This document shows, one piece after another, positions 9,326 through 17,682 of a stretch of 37,599 nt of DNA. Position numbers and translations under genes: made by a program. The DNA is taken from the NCBI GenBank assembly GCA_913045935.1, contig CAJWSY010000009.1, positions 1 through 37,599 on the forward strand, in the 5' to 3' direction. The DNA comes from an uncultured Chloroflexota bacterium (lineage in GTDB: Bacteria > Chloroflexota > Dehalococcoidia > Lucifugimonadales > GCA-002694895). The notes under the pieces are model-generated. The model was given only the letters and a program-made list of their open reading frames with translations. It did not search any database and was not told the DNA's origin. Positions within the stretch are counted from its first letter, which is position 1. Each line of letters begins with the position of its first letter.

Positions 9326-10062
9326 ATTCTGAAATAGTCATATTCACTTTTTCTTCGGGGCTAGTAGCTGCATTTAATCCATGCGGAATTCTAATGTACC
9401 CAGCGTTTATAGGATACCAGTTGAAATTTATTAGTACATCAAGTTCAAACACTTTAATTTCAAAAAGCATAATATTAAAATCTTTATTCTTAGGTTTATG
9501 TGCGTCATTAGGATTTGTAGTTTTATTTGCATTTTCAGGATTTTTGCTAGCTTTATTTGGAAGTCTTATAAGAGATTGGATCCCGTTAGTTGGTTTATTC
9601 ATTGGTGTCATCTTGGTTATCATTGGTTTATTTTTATTATTATCAAGAAAAAAGATGATGGTATTATTCCTGTCTAGAGCTACTTCTTTTGGAAGTGAAA
9701 TAAAAGATCAAAATCTATCAATGTTTGTTTTTGGAATTGGATATGGATTGGCATCTTTGAGTTGTGCTCTCCCAATTTATCTTGCTGCGATAGGATTGGT
9801 ATTAGGAACTGGAATTGATTTTATAAATATAATTTTTTATAACTTAGTATATGCTTCGGGTATGAGTTTAATTTTAATTGGAACATCATTTGGTGTTGTA
9901 ATATTCAAACAATCAATAAGTCAATTTGTCTCTCGAATAAGTAAATTTGTTGAACAAACAGGAACAGTATTAATGATTCTTGCAGGAATATTTATAATTT
10001 ATTATTGGTTAATTGGAACAGGGAGTATTATTTTTTATGACTCTTTCAAAGAATTACTTTAA
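9298..10062 (+). CDS. CcdA/DsbD-like cytochrome c biogenesis transmembrane protein (start may be TTG at 9322)
   Basis: SGLVAAFNPCGILMYPAFIGYQL and GYGLASLSCALPIYLAAIG (paired Cys/Pro TM motifs of the CcdA fold). Confidence 0.8.
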   Translation: MVERRKNRLNSEIVIFTFSSGLVAAFNPCGILMYPAFIGYQLKFISTSSSNTLISKSIILKSLFLGLCASLGFVVLFAFSGFLLALFGSLIRDWIPLVGLFIGVILVIIGLFLLLSRKKMMVLFLSRATSFGSEIKDQNLSMFVFGIGYGLASLSCALPIYLAAIGLVLGTGIDFINIIFYNLVYASGMSLILIGTSFGVVIFKQSISQFVSRISKFVEQTGTVLMILAGIFIIYYWLIGTGSIIFYDSFKELL

Positions 10063-10063
10063 A

Positions 10064-10834
10064 TTACGATTCATTTTTTATTTTATTGCTTAATATTCCT
10101 ATTCCTTCTATTTCCACTTCTACAATGTCGCCTTCATACATGTTCTTGGGTTCCCCTGGAGTCCCTGTCATAATTACATCACCTGGATTTAATGTGATCA
10201 TACTAGAAACAAATTCTATTATTCGAGGAACACCATGTAATAAATCAGAAGTATTCTGGTTTTGTACTTCATTTCCATTTATTCTGCATACAATTTGAGA
10301 ATTTGCAGCATCTACCTCAGTTTCTATCCAAGGGCCTACCACTGTAAATGTGTCACAAGATTTCGCTCTCCACCATTGAAGGTCATTTTTTTGCCAATCT
10401 CTTACACTCACATCGTTACCACATGTATATCCAAATACATGAGACAATGCATTTTGTTGGGTTATTCTTTTACCACCTTTGCCTATAACAAGACATAGCT
10501 CGGCTTCAGGTTGAACTGTTAAATCATTTTGATGAGCTTCTTTTGGAACGACAATATCATCATTGTGACCAATTAGTGTGTCTGGCAGTTTGAAAAAAGG
10601 CTCGGGAACTTCAGGGGCTGGTCTATCACCTAAGTGACTTTTGTAATTTAAACCAATTGCTATTACTTTACCTGGATCTACAGGACTAAGCATTTCTACA
10701 TCATTTATATTAAATGTATTATTAGTTTCTTTAGTTGAAGACAAAACGTAATTTCCTGATAATTCTTTAATATTATTGCCTTCTAATATTCCCCAAGAAA
10801 TTTTATTATTGGATTTAAATCTTATGTATTTCAT
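10064..10834 (-). CDS. Fumarylacetoacetate hydrolase family protein
   Basis: VIAIGLNYKSHLGD...PEAELCLVIGKGGKRI...GYTCGNDVSVRDWQ...DVIMTGTPGEPKNMYEGDIVEVEIEGIG. Confidence 0.92.
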   Translation of the reverse strand: MKYIRFKSNNKISWGILEGNNIKELSGNYVLSSTKETNNTFNINDVEMLSPVDPGKVIAIGLNYKSHLGDRPAPEVPEPFFKLPDTLIGHNDDIVVPKEAHQNDLTVQPEAELCLVIGKGGKRITQQNALSHVFGYTCGNDVSVRDWQKNDLQWWRAKSCDTFTVVGPWIETEVDAANSQIVCRINGNEVQNQNTSDLLHGVPRIIEFVSSMITLNPGDVIMTGTPGEPKNMYEGDIVEVEIEGIGILSNKIKNES

Positions 10835-10958
10835 CTTTTCCTCTGCTTTTATTAAATAGAATAGTGTATTTGAGTTTAATATAAATATTTTATCTTTTCT
10901 ATATTTTAATAATAAAAGATATACTATATGTTAATAATTTATTAAATTGAAACATTTT

Positions 10959-11555
10959 ATGATTACCGTAAAAAATTTATCAAAGTCATATAACGGACAA
11001 AGAGTATTTAGCAATCTCGACTTTTCAGTTCAAGAAGGTGAAGTGTTGGGAATTATCGGAGGAAATGGCTCAGGAAAATCTACGTTATTGAAAATTTTGT
11101 CTAAAATATCTCTTCCTGATTCTGGTGAAATTTCTATATCTGAAAATACCATGATAGATTATCTAGGTCATGAAAATATGTTTTATGAAGAAATGACTAT
11201 TGAAGAAAACATTTCTTTTTTTACTCAATTTAGAAATATCGGAGAATCAAAAGATAATAATTTCAGATTAAAAAAATCTCTTGGATTACAAGAAATATAC
11301 ATGAAAAAAATGTATGAATTGTCCTACGGTCAGAAAAAAAAGTCAGGGCTTTATAGGATATTTATTCATAACGCTGATTTAATACTTTTAGATGAACCTT
11401 TTTCCGGACTTGATAAAAAATCTGTGAAAAATTTAATTCAAGAAATCAAAGATCTGACATTAAATAACAAATCATTGATAATATCTTCTAATATTAATGA
11501 AATACTCGAATCGGTTACAACAAAAACAATTAATATGGATGATTTTAATGAGTAA
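10959..11555 (+). CDS. ccmA: Heme exporter ABC ATPase CcmA (ORF track extends to TTG at 10947)
   Basis: GGNGSGKSTLLKIL, LSYGQKKKSGLYRIFIHNADLILLDEPFSGLD; next to ccmB. Confidence 0.85.
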   Translation: MITVKNLSKSYNGQRVFSNLDFSVQEGEVLGIIGGNGSGKSTLLKILSKISLPDSGEISISENTMIDYLGHENMFYEEMTIEENISFFTQFRNIGESKDNNFRLKKSLGLQEIYMKKMYELSYGQKKKSGLYRIFIHNADLILLDEPFSGLDKKSVKNLIQEIKDLTLNNKSLIISSNINEILESVTTKTINMDDFNE

Positions 11556-12252
11556 ATCCACAGAGAATATTTCGGGAGATTTTAAATCTTTCTTTTATCT
11601 TTTAACCAAAGATTTAAAACTTGAATTACGATCTTTGTCTACATTGTCCGTTACTATTATTTTTACTGCAGTGGTTGTAAGTTTGTTTAATATAACTTTT
11701 CCATTCGGTGTTGATGAAAAAAATTTAATTGTATCTATTATTATTTGGGTTATTTTTTTATTTAGTTCATTAATTGTAAGTTCTGGAATTATAGATATTG
11801 ATATGAAAAATAAGTCAGTAGATTTGATTTTTATTCTTGGTGTTAATCCAGAAATTTATTTTTTATCTAAAATGACTGCTACAGTTGTAATCTTAAGTAT
11901 AGTCCAAATAGTAACTTTTGGATTGTTTTATATTTTATTTCAATTTTCAGTCAATTCTTTTTGGATAATAATTGTAGCCTTGATAGTTAACATTGGAATA
12001 AGCACTTTGAATACTTTATTAGGTATCGTTACATCAAGAAATAACGTTAATCAAAATTTACTTAGTATATTAGTGCTTCCTTTTACGTTACCTTTTTTGA
12101 TGGGTTCGGTTGAAATTACAAATATAATTTCGTCTGGATCATTTGCATTTTCTGACATATCTTATTCTATAATAGCAATCTTTTGTTTTGATGTTATATT
12201 CGTGATTTTAGGATCAATTTTAACTAGTGTATATTTCAAGCTAGAAGATTAA
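11548..12252 (+). CDS. ccmB: Heme exporter membrane protein CcmB (ATGAGTAA overlap with ccmA stop)
   Basis: LTKDLKLELRSLSTLSVTIIFTAVVVSLFNITF..., multi-TM, overlapping ccmA; the ORF-track start at 11497 lies inside ccmA. Confidence 0.82.
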   Translation: MSKSTENISGDFKSFFYLLTKDLKLELRSLSTLSVTIIFTAVVVSLFNITFPFGVDEKNLIVSIIIWVIFLFSSLIVSSGIIDIDMKNKSVDLIFILGVNPEIYFLSKMTATVVILSIVQIVTFGLFYILFQFSVNSFWIIIVALIVNIGISTLNTLLGIVTSRNNVNQNLLSILVLPFTLPFLMGSVEITNIISSGSFAFSDISYSIIAIFCFDVIFVILGSILTSVYFKLED

Positions 12253-12254
12253 TT

Positions 12255-12662
12255 TTACTCTTCATATTTAGAAGGACATTTAACAATAACATTTTCAGCT
12301 TCGAATAATTGACCATTACCAACTAGTTTTCCTTCAAGGATAATTTGTTCGGATTTTGTGCTGAAAAACATATCCGGTAAAACTCCTTCGTAAGATGCCT
12401 GAAGGATTTTACCATTATCTGTGATGTTAAATGTAGAAATTGTAGAATCTTTTTCTCTTTTATAAGAATCCTGAACTAATTTCCCTGCAACTCTAAATGA
12501 ATTTAAAGATTCAGTTTTGGTATCTTGTATTTCATCAATAGTTAGGTAGTATGTTTTGGAACTTTGAATTGTCATTATTCCTAAATAAACAATAGCTAAA
12601 GTTAATATAAACAATGATATAGATAATTTGTAATTTATATTATTTTTTATCTTTTTTAGCAT
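12255..12662 (-). CDS. ccmE: Cytochrome c maturation protein CcmE, Cys-type (CxxxY) variant
   Basis: N-terminal TM anchor; FRVAGKLV...FNITDNGKILQASYEGVLPDMF...ILEGKL...FEAENVIVKCPSKYEE. Confidence 0.88.
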   Translation of the reverse strand: MLKKIKNNINYKLSISLFILTLAIVYLGIMTIQSSKTYYLTIDEIQDTKTESLNSFRVAGKLVQDSYKREKDSTISTFNITDNGKILQASYEGVLPDMFFSTKSEQIILEGKLVGNGQLFEAENVIVKCPSKYEE

Positions 12663-12867
12663 TAGTGATTTTGTCTAATTTTATGTTTATATATGATATG
12701 TACAATGCAATAGTAATAAATATCAGAAAAGTTACTATAAATACAAAGCCTAATCCGGCTTCTGAGTGTTTACCAGAAAATATTCCTATGTCTATTGCGT
12801 TGTAAAGTCCTACTCCAGATAATAATCCAATGAAAAAAGTTAATAGAAGCTTATACTGACTGTTCAT
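12640..12867 (-). CDS. Small membrane protein between ccmC and ccmE, possible CcmD
   Basis: 75 aa; SEAGLGFVFIVTFLIFITIALYISYINIKLDKI; overlaps both ccmC and ccmE. Confidence 0.55.
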   Translation of the reverse strand: MNSQYKLLLTFFIGLLSGVGLYNAIDIGIFSGKHSEAGLGFVFIVTFLIFITIALYISYINIKLDKITNAKKDKK

Positions 12868-13525
12868 AAAACAACCTCTCTTGTTTAGTAATATTTCGCC
12901 TCACTCGAATAAGAATAATAAATAAATATGTATGCATAATTAATGAAATAAAGAATGTTAGTAACATGGTTCCGGGCAAAGAACTATCGTCTTCAGCTAA
13001 TGGACCAATATTTAATTCAGGGTGGGCGGTTCTCCAAAGAATTGAAGCAAAATAAATCAAAGGAGCATCTATACTTCCCAAAACAGCAATTATTGAGCCA
13101 ATAAGCGCAGATCTACGTTTGTCTGTAATTAAATTCCGTAACAATAAATAAGCTGAAAATATAAACCAAAGTACAACTGTTGTTGTAAGTTTTGGGTCCC
13201 AAGTCCACCAAACTCCCCATACTGGTTTAGCCCATAAAGCACCAGTTATGATAATTAAAGACGCAAATATTATTCCAACCTGTGCAAAAGAAAAAGCTAA
13301 GTCATCCCATTTGTAATTTTTTGTAATAAGAAACATTATGCTAGAAATTCCAACACCAAATATAGCCAACATACCAAGCCATCCTACAGGTACGTGAAAG
13401 TAAAAGATTTTTTGAGTTAAGCCTACGCTTGTATCAATAGGTGACCAAAGAAATATCATGTATAGTGCAACAGTCCAGCCAATAAGGTGGAAAATATTGT
13501 TTATCTGAGATTTTTTAATATTCAT
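12851..13525 (-). CDS. ccmC: Heme exporter protein CcmC
   Basis: WAKPVWGVWWTWDPKLTTTVVLWFIFSAYLLLR (tryptophan-rich WWD motif) with flanking conserved His. Confidence 0.92.
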   Translation of the reverse strand: MNIKKSQINNIFHLIGWTVALYMIFLWSPIDTSVGLTQKIFYFHVPVGWLGMLAIFGVGISSIMFLITKNYKWDDLAFSFAQVGIIFASLIIITGALWAKPVWGVWWTWDPKLTTTVVLWFIFSAYLLLRNLITDKRRSALIGSIIAVLGSIDAPLIYFASILWRTAHPELNIGPLAEDDSSLPGTMLLTFFISLIMHTYLFIILIRVRRNITKQERLFYEQSV

Positions 13526-13620
13526 ATTTAAGTAAGTGAAATTTTTTACTAAGCGATCTAAAAATATTATATATTATAACTTTTACTAATAACACAAATA
13601 ATTAATGTTATATTTTCAAA

Positions 13621-15252
13621 TTAAATACCCGCGTCTTCAGCTGTGAACAATGGTTCTTCGCCTGACCCTATTTCTTTATAGAATGTTTGCCCGTAATTTC
13701 TTACTTTAAAAATTATTGGCATAGGGATTGCATCTCCGAAAGCCAGAGCATGTTGATTTGAAGTTATTGATCTCAAAGAAGTTCTCAATGAAGCACTTTG
13801 ATGAATACCTGTGAAAATAGCATCTATATCTTTAGAGTTATCTAGTTTGCATATAAATTTATTTTCTATCTGAGATATGATTTCATCGTCTATCCCACTA
13901 GGACGTTGGTCGACTACCATCAAAGTAACATTGTACTTTCTTGCTTCTCTTGCAATTTTCCCAAAAATTGTTCTGTTAGAAACTTCTTTGTTCAAAAAAT
14001 TATGGGCTTCTTCTATGCATATAACCAATGAAACAGGATCGTCTGAAGGATTGTCTGTATTTATTGAATCAACATAGTTATCTTTCATTTTTTGCCACTC
14101 TCTATGAATTCTTCTTGTAAGCATGTTGGCAAGAAGAATATAGGATAATTGATCTTTGGGAAAATCTAAAATGACAGTGTTTCCTAGTCTTAATTGCTCT
14201 ATCAAACTTTGAATTACATTTGTTTCAGTTTTTCCTGGAGTTAAGAATTGCAATCTTGTAATTCTTGCAAATCTTCTTTTAATAGCATCGATTGTTGCGT
14301 CAGCTATATGAGATGTTCGTTTGAGTATTTCCATTTCATCAGAATCATTTTCTAATTGTTGAAAATGATCAATCCAGTCACCGTTATTTTCGTATCTAAA
14401 TTGATCATATATTTGATAAATCCCTTCTATTTGATTTGTATTCAGATCAAGTTCTGTTGCTGAAGTTACAATATCAGTTGCAGTTAACTGAGATCTAGGA
14501 ATGCTTAAGTATACAGCTCCGAATTTTTTGTTTTTTGCTTTTGATTCGTTAATCGTATAATTAAAGACTTTTTGACCAAACAATTGAGCAAGTCCTTTCA
14601 CGGTTGTTCCGTTTTCACTTGCTGATTCGTATCCATATTCTCCTGCGTAATCAAATACCAAAGATGCAGTTTTACTTTTTTGTATCATTCCTGATAAAAG
14701 AATTCTTGTAAGAAATGATTTACCTGAACCGGATTTGCCAAATATAGCACTGCTTCTTCTAACTAACATTTCCATATCTAGATTAATTTGTGTATCCAGG
14801 TCCATAGGAGATCCAACATTGAATCCAACCCCGTCTTTTGTGTAAAAGATTTGATTGTAATCTGCTTCTGTTGGCTTATATACTGGCGAAAAATGAGGTG
14901 GAATAGTGTTAGCTCCTGGTAATTCTTCTGGTTCAGAATCTACTCCAAGAGGAACATCTTTTTTTAGTAATAATCTGGGGATTACTTCTATCATTCCATA
15001 AGCAGCGTTATCTCTAAGAGAATTGAAAATTGTTTCATTATGCATATGTATTGGTAATTGTTCGATTTTTTGATCAGTAGAGGTTAATTTAATATCTGCT
15101 ACCTCGCACATAAATCTATTGTTATTAGTATCAATAACTATGTGTGAACCAATAGCTACAGATTCCATATCGTTTTGGGAATTTAATTTGATATTTATTC
15201 CCTGATTAAATGTTCCAGATACTACAATTCCGATATTTTTTTTGGTACTCAA
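13621..15252 (-). CDS. herA: HerA-like (DUF87) ATPase/translocase
   Basis: Walker A AIFGKSGSGKSFLTRILLSGMIQ, Walker B VSLVICIEEAHNFLNKE, AREARKYNVTLMVVDQRPSGID; N-terminal HAS-like barrel. Confidence 0.92.
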   Translation of the reverse strand: MSTKKNIGIVVSGTFNQGINIKLNSQNDMESVAIGSHIVIDTNNNRFMCEVADIKLTSTDQKIEQLPIHMHNETIFNSLRDNAAYGMIEVIPRLLLKKDVPLGVDSEPEELPGANTIPPHFSPVYKPTEADYNQIFYTKDGVGFNVGSPMDLDTQINLDMEMLVRRSSAIFGKSGSGKSFLTRILLSGMIQKSKTASLVFDYAGEYGYESASENGTTVKGLAQLFGQKVFNYTINESKAKNKKFGAVYLSIPRSQLTATDIVTSATELDLNTNQIEGIYQIYDQFRYENNGDWIDHFQQLENDSDEMEILKRTSHIADATIDAIKRRFARITRLQFLTPGKTETNVIQSLIEQLRLGNTVILDFPKDQLSYILLANMLTRRIHREWQKMKDNYVDSINTDNPSDDPVSLVICIEEAHNFLNKEVSNRTIFGKIAREARKYNVTLMVVDQRPSGIDDEIISQIENKFICKLDNSKDIDAIFTGIHQSASLRTSLRSITSNQHALAFGDAIPMPIIFKVRNYGQTFYKEIGSGEEPLFTAEDAGI

Positions 15253-15857
15253 TTTAAATCCTCCTCAATGTGTAGGTTATTTATGATGTTTGTGATTCTC
15301 TGAATCTGATCAGGCAAAGCTTGTGCCAAAAGGTTTGTAAATCTAATCATTTCATCTTTGTCTGTCTTTTTATAATTAAGATATTTATTTATTGTTAGCG
15401 TAATTACATCATCTTTTAAATCCATATTTGAGTTAACAATAAATTTTATTAGGTTTGAATCAGAGAATAAAGTTGTAAGCTCATCTTCCGTAACGGAATG
15501 AATAAAACCAAAAATTTTAGGGGGAGTAGGGGGTATTGATATTGAAAATTTATTGTAACTTTTATATCCCATGAATGTTATATTAAATTCTGTTTTCATA
15601 AGATGCTCAATTTCAGGGTTTTCGGTGTATATGTCTGTAACATTTTCAAACCCAGGACCCTTGGGATTTGGCCTTCTTCCTGAATCAATACTGGTTGTAG
15701 ATATGTTTGTTACAACTCCAAATATTTCCTCGTTATTGTCATCTGTACATTTAACAATATCACCAATAGGAGGACATCCGTACAGTTCATATGACTGTGC
15801 TATGCAATACCTGCTAGATACTTCAATTATTTCTCCAATTATTTTTCCGTTTTTCAT
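15249..15857 (-). CDS. Stand-alone HAS-barrel-domain protein
   Basis: IGEIIEVSSRYCIAQSYEL..PPIGDIVKC...EIFGVVTNISTTSIDSGRR...PEIEHLMKTEFNITFMGY..SIPPTPPKIF; layout resembles cyanobacterial HAS-barrel proteins; overlaps herA start. Confidence 0.7.
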   Translation of the reverse strand: MKNGKIIGEIIEVSSRYCIAQSYELYGCPPIGDIVKCTDDNNEEIFGVVTNISTTSIDSGRRPNPKGPGFENVTDIYTENPEIEHLMKTEFNITFMGYKSYNKFSISIPPTPPKIFGFIHSVTEDELTTLFSDSNLIKFIVNSNMDLKDDVITLTINKYLNYKKTDKDEMIRFTNLLAQALPDQIQRITNIINNLHIEEDLN

Positions 15858-15872
15858 ATTTTTTACCTTTAA

Positions 15873-16958
15873 TTAAATATTTCTTGTTTGTTTAGATTGT
15901 TGTTTCTGAGAAGTTGTGTAATTTATATTTAAAAAATTCAACTCTTTTTCAATCAGGGTATTTAAAGCTGCTCTGTCTGATTGCGATATAACTGCATGCT
16001 CGTGACTTTCAATTAGTATTTTTGGATATCCTTTACCTTTTTCAACCTGCGAAATGATTATAGGAAGAATTTTGTTCATTACTTCATTATTAATGGATCC
16101 ATTTAAAAATTCTATTTTTGATAGTTCTTTATAATTTTTTATGAAAGAGAACGATACTGGTTTTAATTCACTTATTTCTTCTTCAGGAATTTCAGTAAAT
16201 ATATCTGACCTTTCATTTATATTTAACAAATTTTCAAACACTCCAGAATCATTTAATTCAGCTGCGTATTTACCTTTCAATTTAGATGAAATATGTACCG
16301 AATTAGGATTACTATTGTATGAAATTATGTAAGTATTATTTTTTGATAAATTAATTATTTTCCTAGCTATTTCATCTAATCTTTTATAAAGAAATTGCTT
16401 GAAAGCTATATTCGTTATATGAGATAAGGCAAAATTTGGATACAGATTCCCATCTACAAAACCAATTTTAATATTAGGACTTTTGCTTTGACTCATTTTT
16501 TCAATTAGAAACTCTAGTTCCAGTACATGTCGAAGTGCACTCATAGCATTTATGTCTGATAATAATTTACTGTCTACTTCTGGAATATCTTTGTTATTCG
16601 GATAAAATGTAAGTGATTCATCAAATTCTGCAGAAGGATTTTCTCCATAATTTATATTTATAAACCCAATATTTATTGCAGAAAATTCAAGAGGTAAATC
16701 ACGATCAGCTTCTACACTAGATCCGTCAGCACCAAACACAGAAATATTTTTTTCCACAACCCCTGCAGGTATATTTCCATTTAAACTAGCATATGTAGCT
16801 TGTTCGTTATTTCCGTCTTTGATGTTCTCAAGAATTGATTTTGAATTTGTATTTATTTCATTTTTCAAAGAACCAGCAACATTATTTTTCATAGACATTT
16901 CCTGTTGCAGTTGCTTTGCAAGTCCTGATATATATTTAACTGTCTTTTCTATTTTCAT
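15873..16958 (-). CDS. nurA: NurA-family 5'-3' nuclease
   Basis: ISVFGADGSSVEADRD (NurA-type DGS motif near the N-terminus), KIGFVDGNL, C-terminal YPKILIESHEHAVISQSDR; adjacent to HerA. Confidence 0.8.
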   Translation of the reverse strand: MKIEKTVKYISGLAKQLQQEMSMKNNVAGSLKNEINTNSKSILENIKDGNNEQATYASLNGNIPAGVVEKNISVFGADGSSVEADRDLPLEFSAINIGFININYGENPSAEFDESLTFYPNNKDIPEVDSKLLSDINAMSALRHVLELEFLIEKMSQSKSPNIKIGFVDGNLYPNFALSHITNIAFKQFLYKRLDEIARKIINLSKNNTYIISYNSNPNSVHISSKLKGKYAAELNDSGVFENLLNINERSDIFTEIPEEEISELKPVSFSFIKNYKELSKIEFLNGSINNEVMNKILPIIISQVEKGKGYPKILIESHEHAVISQSDRAALNTLIEKELNFLNINYTTSQKQQSKQTRNI

Positions 16959-17003
16959 AATATCTTTTTTATCTTAGAACATATGTTCGTTTTATTCAAT
17001 TAG

Positions 17004-17681
17004 TTAATTTTTTAAATTTTGAAATAAATTTACCATCATTTCAAAATTTAATTTCCCTGTATTAACATTTCTGGGACTTGGGTGATAGCAACCGATCAAG
17101 TTTATTCCATTAGACATTTTGTATGATTTTCCATGTCCGAAAGGGAAGTCTTTTGTTTTCAAATCATTGAATTGCTTAAAGTATTTCAGTGTCCCGTCAA
17201 ATGCTATTTTCCCTAGTGCTACTATTGTTTTAAGATTTTCTAGTAATTTCATTTCCTGATTAAAGTAAACAAAACAAGTTTTAAGTTCAGACGCTGTAGG
17301 TTTATCTTGTGGTGGAACACATTTGAGCATTGCTGTCATATATGCATTGTTAAGTATTAATCCATCATCTCGATAATCAGAATTGACCTGGTTAGCCAAT
17401 CCTGTATGATGCATACATTTCATCAAAAAATCGGCTGATTTATCTCCAGTAAAAACTCTTCCAGTTCTGTTACCACCATGAGCAGCAGGCGCTAGTCCTA
17501 CAAATAATATTTCTGCATTTATATCACCATATCCGGGAATAGGTTTCCCCCAGTATTCTTCATTCTTATATTGTTTTCGTTTTTCGGTAGCAATTTTTTC
17601 TCTGAAAGTGACTAGCCTGGTACATTTTGTGCAGGTGATCATTTCTGAGTGGAATTTATCAAAAGATTTTTGTATTGTCAT
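17004..17681 (-). CDS. Uracil-DNA glycosylase, family 5 (UdgB-like), Fe-S type
   Basis: CTKC...GLAPAAHGGNRTGRVFTGDKSADFL...LKCVPPQDKP...CYHPSPRNVNTGKL. Confidence 0.9.
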   Translation of the reverse strand: MTIQKSFDKFHSEMITCTKCTRLVTFREKIATEKRKQYKNEEYWGKPIPGYGDINAEILFVGLAPAAHGGNRTGRVFTGDKSADFLMKCMHHTGLANQVNSDYRDDGLILNNAYMTAMLKCVPPQDKPTASELKTCFVYFNQEMKLLENLKTIVALGKIAFDGTLKYFKQFNDLKTKDFPFGHGKSYKMSNGINLIGCYHPSPRNVNTGKLNFEMMVNLFQNLKN

Positions 17682-17682
17682 T

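Noticed and set aside
9264-9623. Minus-strand ORF opposite the CcdA-like gene
   Set aside because: Low-complexity antisense translation; the plus-strand membrane protein is better supported.
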